DNA of 64,000 nt from an uncultured Bacteroidia bacterium. Lineage in GTDB: Bacteria; Bacteroidota; Bacteroidia; Bacteroidales; UBA932. Position numbers and translations under genes: made by a program. The DNA is taken from the NCBI GenBank assembly GCA_902762655.1, contig CACWOZ010000004.1:1-64000 (forward strand). Reading direction: 5' to 3'. Below, piece by piece: positions 17,298 through 25,018 of this stretch; position 1 is the first letter of the stretch, and every line of letters starts with the position of its first letter. The notes beneath the pieces are model-generated. The model had not been told where the DNA came from and ran no database searches. It was given only the letters and a program-made list of their open reading frames with translations.

Positions 17298-18091
17298 AAA
17301 AAATACTCTTCATAACAGCATTGGCGCTGATTGCTGCGGTGAGCCTTGCACAGACCCGTGCAGAAGCTGTCCGTGCCTGTCTGCTGGATCCTTTAGATAA
17401 GAGTGTGCTGGTTGCCTCGCACAGGGGAGTTTGGGTGGATGCCCCAGAGAATACAGTGGAGGCAATCGAGGCCGCAATAAGCTCTGGGGCCGATATTGTC
17501 GAGATAGATGTCCGCAGGACTCTCGGCGGGGAACTTATTCTCCACCACGGACCCGTTCTTTTCCGTCCTTCCGGTGCCACCAATCTCGAAGATGCTCTGA
17601 TTGCCGCCAAAGGCCGCATTATGGTTAATATCGACAAGGCCTTCAAGCATTTCAGGCAGATAGTAGAGATAGCCGGAAAGACCGGCACCCTGGAGCAGAT
17701 TATTTTCAAGAGTACCATGCCTGCAGGGAAAGCCAAGGCTCTGATGGGCGAATATGCAGATGATGTTATCTTCATGCCCATAATACATCTATGCAACGGA
17801 GGCGCGCTTGCCTGCATCGAAGAATATGAAAGGCTGCTTTCGCCACGCATTTACGAGTGGGTATTCGACGATGATTCCGACCCTGTCCTGACGATCGCAT
17901 CCGCTCTCATTGCAGGCAAGAGCAAAATATGGGTGAATACCATGTGGGGCTCGCTCTGCGGAGGACACGATGATGCCGTTTCGCTGGATAATCCTGAAGC
18001 TGGATACGGTTGGCTTATAAGGGAACTTGGTGCCGGTGCGATGCAAACCGATCAGACAGCGTTTTTAGTTGATTATTTGAAAAAGAGATAA
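17294..18091 (+). CDS. Exported glycerophosphodiester phosphodiesterase-like protein, diverged
   Basis: A 265-residue GDPD-fold protein with a signal peptide (1-20, ending AVSLAQ). The catalytic His43-Arg-Gly start of the barrel and the Glu70-Ile-Asp72 metal pair are present. The usual second-His motif HD is HHG (84-86) and the loop that normally carries L.RTT is shortened, so the active site is not standard. Family members release sn-glycerol-3-phosphate from glycerophosphodiesters. It overlaps uvrA by ATGA and the first Stealth gene by 1 bp, tying it to the decoration cluster, where it may act on a phosphodiester substituent. Activity is uncertain. Confidence 0.7.
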   Translation: MKKILFITALALIAAVSLAQTRAEAVRACLLDPLDKSVLVASHRGVWVDAPENTVEAIEAAISSGADIVEIDVRRTLGGELILHHGPVLFRPSGATNLEDALIAAKGRIMVNIDKAFKHFRQIVEIAGKTGTLEQIIFKSTMPAGKAKALMGEYADDVIFMPIIHLCNGGALACIEEYERLLSPRIYEWVFDDDSDPVLTIASALIAGKSKIWVNTMWGSLCGGHDDAVSLDNPEAGYGWLIRELGAGAMQTDQTAFLVDYLKKR

Positions 18092-18969
18092 TGGATGCAG
18101 TAATCACATATGTCGACGGCCTGGACGAGGTCTGGCGTGCGGATTATGCGAAGTTTGTAGGCAATAGCCTTCAGCAGAAGCGTTTCCGCGACTGGGGTAC
18201 GCTCCGGTATCTTCTTCGCGGTATAAGCGACTGCCTCCCCTTCGTGAAGGATGTGTATCTGGTGGTTTCTTCCGATAGTCAGGTGCCTGAATGGGTGGAC
18301 AGGAAGAAACTGCATGTCGTGCTTCACAAAGATATTATCCCTGCGGAACTGCTGCCGGTCTTCAACAGTTGCACCATAGAGATGTTCCTGCATCGTATTC
18401 CCGGCTTGGCAGAGGAGTTCATCTACTTCAACGACGACATGTTCCCGCTTGCCCTATGCAGGGAGGAGGACTTCTTCCGTGGCGGAAAGGGCGTGCTCGG
18501 AATGTCTTGGCATCTGTTGGCAGGTAATATGTATAAAAAGCAGTGCAAGGCATCTTCCGATATGGCCCGCAAGGCACTGGGAAAGCGTCGGAGCCCGTTC
18601 TTTGTCCGCCCTCAGCACATCTGTTCACCTATGCTCAAAAGCGCTTCCGATAAGTGTTATGAGGCCTTGGAAGATGAAATAATGACAAAGAGTTCGCGCC
18701 TGCGCAAGCCGGATAATCCAAACCAGTACCTGTATCTGGACTATATGTTTTATAGCGGAAGGCTTGTCCCGGAAAGAATATCCAACAAGCATCTTTCACA
18801 AGGAGTCTACAGCGGGGCACAGATTGCGGAGTTCATCCGCAAGCCATCGACCTCCTTCGCATGTATCAACGATGTGGAGATGACAGACGAAAAATTTGAG
18901 CAGATGCGTCAGGAAATACTGGCCGCATTTGAAGACCGTTTTCCGGAAAAAACAAGATTTGAGATATGA
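18091..18969 (+). CDS. Stealth-family sugar-phosphate transferase (1)
   Basis: A 292-residue Stealth protein. Conserved region 1 is the N-terminal DAVITYVDGLDEVW; later blocks are YLVVSSDSQVPEW and EEFIYFNDDMFPL, which contain the acidic catalytic-type residues of the family. Stealth proteins move hexose-1-phosphate or related phospho-groups from a nucleotide donor onto surface glycans, forming phosphodiester links. No signal peptide or TM is seen, so it should work on the cytoplasmic face. It overlaps both neighbours, and a second Stealth gene follows. Confidence 0.8.
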   Translation: MDAVITYVDGLDEVWRADYAKFVGNSLQQKRFRDWGTLRYLLRGISDCLPFVKDVYLVVSSDSQVPEWVDRKKLHVVLHKDIIPAELLPVFNSCTIEMFLHRIPGLAEEFIYFNDDMFPLALCREEDFFRGGKGVLGMSWHLLAGNMYKKQCKASSDMARKALGKRRSPFFVRPQHICSPMLKSASDKCYEALEDEIMTKSSRLRKPDNPNQYLYLDYMFYSGRLVPERISNKHLSQGVYSGAQIAEFIRKPSTSFACINDVEMTDEKFEQMRQEILAAFEDRFPEKTRFEI

Positions 18970-19907
18970 TGCGGTTCCCCATAGACGCAGTCATAACCTG
19001 GGTGGACGGGTCGGACCCAGCCCATGCGGGAAAGATGAAAAAGTATGCTCCGGAGCAGGTATTTACCGAGAACGACGTCGCCGGAGCAACTCGTTTTGCT
19101 AATGATGGGGAGATTTTCTGGTGTGTGGCCTCCATCCGGAAGTTCGCGCCATTCATACGTAAAATATGGATAGTTACCGATGGCCAGGATCCACATATCC
19201 CGGAAGGGAGCATCCCCGCCGAAGTCGTAGACCACAAACAGATATTCCAAGGTTATGAGGACTACCTTCCTGTATTCAACTCGGTGGCGATAGAGACGAT
19301 GACCTGGCGTATTCCCGGTCTGGCCGAGCATTATGTGGAGTTCAATGATGACTTCCTGCTCTGCCGCCCTGCCGCTCCGGAAGATTTCTTTGCACAGGAC
19401 GGAACTCCGGTATGCCATGCGGTCCGCTCCAGCATTCTCTTTGACCGTTTTACAAGGGCCATCAAGAAAAAGGAAAACGGTCATCGCAAAGTGACATTCA
19501 AGGGGCTTATGCTCAACGGAGCAGGCCTGGCGGGCTCTCATTTCTGTTATCTGCGGCTCAACCACACACCAAGGCCATTGAACAAAGTTTGGTTTGAGGA
19601 ATGGTATGCCAGCCATCAGGATGCTCTGGTGCGGAATATCTCTTTCCGTTTCCGCAACCCGGACCAGTTTACTCCTCAAGAACTGTTCTATGTCTCTCTA
19701 TGGAAAAACGGCAGGCTGGACCTCCGGCCTGTAAAAGGAGCCCTATTCTATATGGAAACGCGTTCAGGGAAGGATTACATACGGCATAAACTAGAACGCT
19801 TCCATGCCGGGAATTATAAGTATATGTGTCTCAACTCCATGGACCGGACCGCCCCGGAGGACAGAAAACTGATCGAAAATACGGTCCGTGAACTGATAGG
19901 CGTATGA
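18966..19907 (+). CDS. Stealth-family sugar-phosphate transferase (2)
   Basis: A 313-residue Stealth protein, related to but clearly distinct from its upstream neighbour. CR1 reads DAVITWVDGSDPAH; then KIWIVTDGQDPHIP and EHYVEFNDDFLLC match the second and third conserved blocks. Two different Stealth proteins side by side suggest two distinct phosphotransfer steps or acceptors. Its ATG overlaps the previous stop (ATGA), and LicD follows with another ATGA overlap, so all four plus-strand genes of the cluster are probably translated in coupled fashion. Confidence 0.8.
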   Translation: MMRFPIDAVITWVDGSDPAHAGKMKKYAPEQVFTENDVAGATRFANDGEIFWCVASIRKFAPFIRKIWIVTDGQDPHIPEGSIPAEVVDHKQIFQGYEDYLPVFNSVAIETMTWRIPGLAEHYVEFNDDFLLCRPAAPEDFFAQDGTPVCHAVRSSILFDRFTRAIKKKENGHRKVTFKGLMLNGAGLAGSHFCYLRLNHTPRPLNKVWFEEWYASHQDALVRNISFRFRNPDQFTPQELFYVSLWKNGRLDLRPVKGALFYMETRSGKDYIRHKLERFHAGNYKYMCLNSMDRTAPEDRKLIENTVRELIGV

Positions 19908-20689
19908 AGTTGTTATCACATTCCGAAATACAGAAGGCGCTTGCCGACATTTTGAAAGATGTGGATTCTTTTTGCCGCGAGAAGGGCATACGTTATTCCC
20001 TGGCATACGGCACTCTGATAGGAGCAGTCCGCCACAAGGGTTTCATTCCTTGGGACGATGATATCGACATTCTGATGCCCAGGCCCGATTTTGAACGCTT
20101 TGTAGCCGAGTATAAGGGGAGGAGATACAAGTGTTTGTATGGTACGCATGATTCCGAGGCGGATTTTGTGAACTTTTTTGCAAAAGTACACGATCCTTCG
20201 ACTGTCTCCAAAGAGGGTGGAAAATATTACAGGTTCGGCCTGAATATAGACATTTTCCCGGTTGATGGAAAACCTTCGGACCCAGAAAAACATATGGCAT
20301 GGGAGAAGTATCTGTGCAAGCAGACGCATCGAATGCGTCTTCGCTATAAACCCTTGTTTTCCAGCCCCTTGCTAGCTGTAGTCGAGGCCCACATACATTC
20401 CCTCGACTGGTGGTTCAATCATTGCGAGAGTCTGCTCAAGACCTATCCTTTCGAGGACTCGGATTATTGCGGGGCCGTATCCGTGGTTTATAATGGCTGT
20501 GTCGAAGTTTTCCCGCGCTCGATGTTCGAGCAGTATACCGAATTGGAATTTGAAGGCAGAAAATATAAGGCATTTTCCCAGTGGGATGCATTTCTGCGAC
20601 AGCAATTCGGAGATTATATGCAGTTGCCCCCGGAGGACAAGCGTAAGACCCACAATCTGGAGGTCTATCTTAAGGAGTCTTTCCAGTAA
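19904..20689 (+). CDS. LicD-family phosphotransferase (plus arm)
   Basis: A 261-residue LicD protein of the nucleotidyltransferase fold. The signature YSLAYGTLIGAVRHKG-FIPWDDDID (about 31-55) provides the metal-binding acidic pair Asp51-53. LicD enzymes transfer phosphocholine or comparable alcohol phosphates from a CDP-activated donor to glycans. It closes the plus-strand arm of the cluster. Its last 25 bp overlap the 3' end of the opposite-strand LicD gene, to which it is clearly homologous across the N-terminal half. Confidence 0.88.
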   Translation: MKLLSHSEIQKALADILKDVDSFCREKGIRYSLAYGTLIGAVRHKGFIPWDDDIDILMPRPDFERFVAEYKGRRYKCLYGTHDSEADFVNFFAKVHDPSTVSKEGGKYYRFGLNIDIFPVDGKPSDPEKHMAWEKYLCKQTHRMRLRYKPLFSSPLLAVVEAHIHSLDWWFNHCESLLKTYPFEDSDYCGAVSVVYNGCVEVFPRSMFEQYTELEFEGRKYKAFSQWDAFLRQQFGDYMQLPPEDKRKTHNLEVYLKESFQ

Positions 20690-21519
20690 AAGCGCAGATA
20701 CCTTCTCGATTTGCATTTTCGCTTAGATTCGGGAGGAAGTTCCATATAATCGCCGAACCAGGCCTTGAGGACGCTGTCGCTGTCGGCAGGCCCTTTGAAG
20801 AGGCATCCCTCGAATTCATATTCTGACGTGTTTTCGAAAAGGGAAGAGTCGAACCATTCCACGATATTCGTATCTGGACAGCAATACTGCGACAGATGTC
20901 TGGTAGGGGAGGAAACATATTTGCGAAGGATGAGGTCGAAGCCTCCCGCAAGTTCTTCAGGATGTTTGCTCCTCAGATGCGCGTGCGTACTATTCCCGTG
21001 GAATAGGTGCTTGATTCTGAAATAGAATGGTGATCCCTTGAGTGAAACCATCTTAGTCTTCCGCAGCTTGTTGTTGTATTCGATAATGACCGTGCTCAGT
21101 TTATACAGAAGGCGGTTCTCTGATTCGTTGTCAGGTGCGTAATCAAGGGGAAAAATATCTATCCAGACACCTGGATTCTGGATATCGTTCATCCATGGAG
21201 AGTATGTTCTGGATTCGGTCCGGACGAAGTCGGTCACCCTTGCGTATGGAATGAAACAGTCTGGTGTGTTCCCCTTGAATACGACTTTGTAGTCCTTTGA
21301 TACGTATTCATGGCAGAAACGCTCATAGTCTTTCCTCGGCATTACTATGTCGATATCATCGTCCCAGGGAATGAACCCCTTGTGCCTTACCGCTCCAAGC
21401 AGGCTCCCGTATGCAATTGAATAGTTTATCCCTTTGGTTCTGCAGAAGGTGTCGACATCTTTCAATATGTCCAGGCAGCACTCCTGCAATTCTCTTAAGT
21501 TAAGTTCCTTCATCTTCAA
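20665..21519 (-). CDS. LicD-family phosphotransferase (minus arm)
   Basis: A 284-residue LicD protein with the same core signature as the converging gene (YSIAYGSLLGAVRHKG-FIPWDDDID). Residues beyond about 90 diverge, so donor or acceptor specificity probably differs. It is the last gene of a minus-strand operon whose first gene makes a CDP-activated compound, hence it is the likeliest user of that donor. Its ATG overlaps the aminotransferase stop (ATGA); its 3' end overlaps the plus-strand licD by 25 bp. Confidence 0.88.
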   Translation of the reverse strand: MKMKELNLRELQECCLDILKDVDTFCRTKGINYSIAYGSLLGAVRHKGFIPWDDDIDIVMPRKDYERFCHEYVSKDYKVVFKGNTPDCFIPYARVTDFVRTESRTYSPWMNDIQNPGVWIDIFPLDYAPDNESENRLLYKLSTVIIEYNNKLRKTKMVSLKGSPFYFRIKHLFHGNSTHAHLRSKHPEELAGGFDLILRKYVSSPTRHLSQYCCPDTNIVEWFDSSLFENTSEYEFEGCLFKGPADSDSVLKAWFGDYMELPPESKRKCKSRRYLRFYWKDSLR

Positions 21520-22565
21520 TCAATCTCAAACTCCTTTATCCTTGCGGCCAATTGTTTTAATTCTTCATCTGACTGCAGCCCCATATGCGAGATGCGATAA
21601 TGACCGGGTATGCCTCCCGGCATAATGAAGGTCTGATATTTCTCTATAAGGCCGCGGAAGATCTTACGCTTCTCCGTGTCGCCGGTCTGTATAGCCGTAA
21701 TGGCGAAAGATGGCGATTCGGCAGGCATCTCCCATCCATATTTCCTGCATTCGTTTCGGAAAACTTCCGCCCTGTGGTGCACTTCGGCAATGTTCTGGCT
21801 CTCGCCGCCTTGTGCCTCGAGTTGTTTAAGGCGGGCATGCAATTGCAGGAATATGATTGTTGCAGGACTGAATGGTGTCTGGCCCCTCTTCAGATTCGAG
21901 AAGTTGTCATCGAAGTCCCAGTAGTAGCCGCGATGGGCAAACTTGTATCCTTCCAGACGTTTGCTGAAGAACAGCACAGAGAGCCCCGGAGGCACGTTAA
22001 GGCCCTTCTGGGTGGATGTGACGCAGATATCCGCTCCAACCTCGTCCATGCTGAAGGGTTCGGCAAGGAAACTGCTTATAATATCCAGCACGAAAGATAC
22101 GCCGTGCGCTTTGCAAATGGCACCTATCCGTTTTACGTCGAAGAGCACTCCGGAAGATGTTTCGTCATGCTGGCAAAGCAGCACTCCAGGTTTCTCTTCC
22201 GCCACCCGGGCCTCGAGGGCATCGTAGTCTATATCCTTGCAGAAAGGCACCTGGAAGTGGACGAAAGGCACATCGTAATACTCGCATAGGCTTGCCCAGC
22301 GATGCCCGAAGGAGCCGCCGTCGATAACAAAAGCCTTGCTGAAGGTGCTCACGTAATTTTCTACGATTGCGCTCATTGCGCCCGTGCCGGATCCGGTGTA
22401 GATGATGGTGCGGCCACCGGTGCAGTGAATGAGTTTCAGCAGTATTCTTTCGGATTCCAGGACTATGTCCGAGAACTCCTGGGTTCTCATATAAGGTATT
22501 GGCTCCGAACCTATTGCGGCAATCTCGGGGGCGAGGTCGCCGGGGAATGCGTAGGAATGCATCAT
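21516..22565 (-). CDS. Class V PLP-dependent aminotransferase
   Basis: A 349-residue fold-type I aminotransferase of the serine-glyoxylate / 2-aminoethylphosphonate transaminase group. TGSGTGAMSA forms the phosphate-binding loop, Asp161 should contact the pyridine nitrogen, and Lys187 (STQKGLNVPPG) is the Schiff-base lysine. Sandwiched by 4-bp overlaps between the CTP-transferase/oxidoreductase fusion and licD, it is probably a dedicated biosynthetic step that aminates a keto or aldehyde intermediate, giving an amino-alcohol or amino-phosphonate precursor. The substrate cannot be read from sequence. Confidence 0.82.
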   Translation of the reverse strand: MMHSYAFPGDLAPEIAAIGSEPIPYMRTQEFSDIVLESERILLKLIHCTGGRTIIYTGSGTGAMSAIVENYVSTFSKAFVIDGGSFGHRWASLCEYYDVPFVHFQVPFCKDIDYDALEARVAEEKPGVLLCQHDETSSGVLFDVKRIGAICKAHGVSFVLDIISSFLAEPFSMDEVGADICVTSTQKGLNVPPGLSVLFFSKRLEGYKFAHRGYYWDFDDNFSNLKRGQTPFSPATIIFLQLHARLKQLEAQGGESQNIAEVHHRAEVFRNECRKYGWEMPAESPSFAITAIQTGDTEKRKIFRGLIEKYQTFIMPGGIPGHYRISHMGLQSDEELKQLAARIKEFEID

Positions 22566-23902
22566 TTGAGTATTCTGACTTTCTTTCCGTTGATGAAATC
22601 TTCCTGGATCCTGCTCATGGCAAGAATCTCTCCGACAGGCAGTCTGGAGTAGAAGTAACCATTTGCTAAGATTGCGGACACGAATTCCTTGATCTCGTAG
22701 CGCAGGCCTTCGCCGTCGAAGGGATAAAAGAATTTTTTATTCTGGTTCTGGTCTTCGTAGCGTAGCTCGAAGTATGATGTTTTCCACCAGGGGGCGGGCA
22801 CGTAGGCATATCCCTTGGTGCCGGACACCACCAGGCTGCCTTCTGTCTTGGCGCCGAGGCCGACCTCGAAGGTGGCAGAAGCGCTGTCGGTGAAGATGAT
22901 GCCCTTGGTGTATATGTCAACCCCGTCCTTGTATTTGGACACGAAGTAGCATTTTCTGTAATTTGTGCCGAGCAGGCGGAAGATGGGAAGCAGGGGGAAA
23001 CATCCGTTCTCGTTCATGCTGCCGCCGAAACGCGTGCTGTCCATCTTGGCATCCTTTTCGTCCGTGAGGGTGGTGGTGGCAGCCTTGACATCGACTATCT
23101 CGCCGATGGCTCCGGATTGCAGGAGGGTAACCAGATGCCCGAAGGCGGGGCAGTAGGCGGTCTTGTGGGCCATCATCAGCACGAGCCCGCTATCTTTCGC
23201 TATCTTGAAAAGCTCTTTCGCTTCGGCTTCGTTCAGCACCAGAGGCGTCTCGCAGAGCACATGTTTGTCTGCCTGCAGCGCGGCCTTGGCATAGTCGTAG
23301 TGGGTATAGTGGGGAGATGCTATGTAGACGGCGTTGCACTTGCCGAAGAGGGCTTTGAGGCTGCCTGCCGGCTCCAGGCCGAATTCCTTGCAGAAGGCTT
23401 TGCATTCTTTCTCGTCAGGATTGTAGGCGGCCGTAATGCTGTTGCTGGCAACGAATTCCGCCTCCTTCACAAAGCGGCGTGCAATGCTGCCGGTGCCGAT
23501 TATGCCCATGGTCACGGTGGGTCGTTCGTCGCGCAGCTGGGTGCTGGAGATGCCTTCGGTGCGGGGAAGGTAGACCACCTGGCAGAATTCCTTGAGGTAA
23601 TCGAAATATCCCGTCCAGTCGGAACCTATGGCAAAGATGTCCACTCCGTAACGGTGGATGTCGTCTATCTTCTGCCCCCGGTATTCCTCTATTATTATCT
23701 GGTCGGCAAGGCCCGTGGCCTTTACGGCTTCGATCCGTTCCATCACGTTGTCGCATGTGTTCAGTTTGCCGCGTTGCAGATCGAAATTGTCTGTGGTGAC
23801 ACCTACTATCAACCAGTCACCCAGTGCTTTGGCCCTTTTTAGAAGGTTCAGGTGCCCTTCGTGGAAAAGATCGAAAGTGCCGTATGTGATTACCTTGGTC
23901 AT
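22562..23902 (-). CDS. Fused TagD-like cytidylyltransferase and Gfo/Idh/MocA oxidoreductase
   Basis: A 446-residue bifunctional protein. Residues 1-128 are a TagD/glycerol-3-phosphate cytidylyltransferase domain with HEGH (14-17) and the RTEGISSTQ loop (114-121). From 131 a Gfo/Idh/MocA dehydrogenase begins with the Rossmann motif GIIGTGSIA (133-141). The fused reactions imply that a CDP-alcohol is made from an alcohol phosphate whose carbon skeleton is also oxidised or reduced by the second domain. The chosen ATG at 23902 lies 7 nt after a perfect TACCTTTG box; a TTG start three codons upstream falls inside the box. It heads the minus arm. Confidence 0.87.
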   Translation of the reverse strand: MTKVITYGTFDLFHEGHLNLLKRAKALGDWLIVGVTTDNFDLQRGKLNTCDNVMERIEAVKATGLADQIIIEEYRGQKIDDIHRYGVDIFAIGSDWTGYFDYLKEFCQVVYLPRTEGISSTQLRDERPTVTMGIIGTGSIARRFVKEAEFVASNSITAAYNPDEKECKAFCKEFGLEPAGSLKALFGKCNAVYIASPHYTHYDYAKAALQADKHVLCETPLVLNEAEAKELFKIAKDSGLVLMMAHKTAYCPAFGHLVTLLQSGAIGEIVDVKAATTTLTDEKDAKMDSTRFGGSMNENGCFPLLPIFRLLGTNYRKCYFVSKYKDGVDIYTKGIIFTDSASATFEVGLGAKTEGSLVVSGTKGYAYVPAPWWKTSYFELRYEDQNQNKKFFYPFDGEGLRYEIKEFVSAILANGYFYSRLPVGEILAMSRIQEDFINGKKVRILK

Positions 23903-23908
23903 AGTATG

Positions 23909-23916
23909 CAAAGGTA
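23909..23916 (-). promoter_or_regulatory. Promoter -7 box TACCTTTG for the minus decoration arm
   Basis: A perfect TAnnTTTG on the minus strand ends 7 nt before the ATG at 23902 and sits just past the stop codon of the upstream lipoprotein gene. It predicts a leaderless transcript for the cytidylyltransferase-aminotransferase-LicD operon. Confidence 0.6.
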
Positions 23917-23917
23917 A

Positions 23918-24853
23918 TCATTTTTTCAATGCGATATCCAGTACGAGCTTTGCGCCACGCTGAATCCTGCCAAGCGGAATGCGGAAGTTCTCTTCCTGCC
24001 CGGCCAAAGTGCCGGTAATCTTCAGGACCGTGCCTCCGCCTCCAGGCCCGTCATCATCTTCGTTGGGATAACAGAACAGCGTTATGCCTGGCTCCTGCGG
24101 GCTGCTGCAAATATCGAATGGAATCTCCCGTATCATCATAAAGGGATGCCTGAGGCCTGTGGGATTGTCCAGAGTAAAGGATGGGTGGAAACCGTCTTTG
24201 CGCAGTATCTCTGCGTGAGCGTTAACCCGTTCCAGCTTCACAGTGGCGTTGATTAGGGGAGCATCCGCTTCGATGCAGATACTCTGGATGACCACAGGGC
24301 AGAGCAGGGGCTGTATCTCCAGTTCTGCGGTTTCGCCGTTTCCGGTGCTGCACAAACCTCCCTGCAGGGGCGCTTCCGGATTCTCGTCGGCATAGTCCAT
24401 ACTGAGGTTTTCCATGGTGGAGAACTTCTCGGGAAGAGCCCCGTCGAATACTCCATGCACGTCGGCCAGCGCCACTACGGTCTTGTCGCCCTTCTCGGAG
24501 GGAACTTTCAGAAAGCGGCTGTTTCCGGCTCGGATATGGCTTTCCAGAGGCCTGGTGAGGGTATCGGAGAAAACGAATACGTCAATATGATTATAAGGTA
24601 GGGAACTGTTGATGTGGATGGCTAACGTGTCTTGCTCTTTCGAATGATTTTGCAAAGACGGGGCCTTGGTACAAGTGCAGTTCAGAACCATCACGGCCGT
24701 GAAGAGAACCCGGGCCCCGTAACTTTGCAAATGGTCGAATCCAAGTGGCTTTGTGTAAAGCGTTCGTGTGAATAACCAGTTGTTTGTAGTGTGGGCAGAT
24801 TGCCCTGGACGGATGTCCTTTGAGATTCTGCCACATGGATTCTCGCGTTTCAT
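23918..24853 (-). CDS. Putative Mfa2/FimB-like lipoprotein with N-terminal extension
   Basis: A 311-residue protein. A hydrophobic stretch ending in a lipobox-like VMVLNC lies at about residues 48-59, preceded by an unusual 45-residue hydrophilic N-terminus. The mature part is beta-rich, with HIDVFVFSDT and a closing LGRIQRGAKLVLDIAL, reminiscent of the minor fimbrial anchor (Mfa2/FimB) proteins of Bacteroidales; the similarity is weak. The ATG at 24853 has a TAGCTTTG box 8 nt upstream, which favours this start, but a TTG nearer the lipobox (giving MQSYGARVLF) would make a conventional lipoprotein signal. No fimbrillin genes are adjacent. Confidence 0.5.
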   Translation of the reverse strand: MKRENPCGRISKDIRPGQSAHTTNNWLFTRTLYTKPLGFDHLQSYGARVLFTAVMVLNCTCTKAPSLQNHSKEQDTLAIHINSSLPYNHIDVFVFSDTLTRPLESHIRAGNSRFLKVPSEKGDKTVVALADVHGVFDGALPEKFSTMENLSMDYADENPEAPLQGGLCSTGNGETAELEIQPLLCPVVIQSICIEADAPLINATVKLERVNAHAEILRKDGFHPSFTLDNPTGLRHPFMMIREIPFDICSSPQEPGITLFCYPNEDDDGPGGGGTVLKITGTLAGQEENFRIPLGRIQRGAKLVLDIALKK

Positions 24854-24860
24854 TATGGTG

Positions 24861-24868
24861 CAAAGCTA
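24861..24868 (-). promoter_or_regulatory. Promoter -7 box TAGCTTTG for the lipoprotein gene
   Basis: A perfect TAnnTTTG on the minus strand ends 8 nt before the ATG at 24853. Confidence 0.5.
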
Positions 24869-24956
24869 CGGTGCTGATTGTTCTGAGCGAAAAAATAGTG
24901 ACGAAAAACTTGAAAATTTAAGTTTCAATAGGTGTTTTTAAGTTTGACATATGAAA

Positions 24957-24988
24957 ACCCGTCGGAAAAGTATAAGTTTCCGACGGGT
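24957..24988 (-). terminator. Terminator of the nqr operon
   Basis: A perfect 12-bp stem (ACCCGTCGGAAA and complement, 24957-24968 with 24977-24988) with an 8-nt loop is followed on the minus strand by TTTTCAT. It lies 30 bp beyond the nqrF stop. The remaining gap toward the lipoprotein gene holds nothing else I recognise. Confidence 0.8.
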
Positions 24989-25018
24989 CAAAAAGTTTTT
25001 ACCTACAGTTCCTACCTA

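Noticed and set aside
20665..21519. The two licD genes as a recent duplication or inverted repeat
   Set aside because: Similarity is at protein level in the first 60 residues only; the DNA and the C-terminal halves have diverged.
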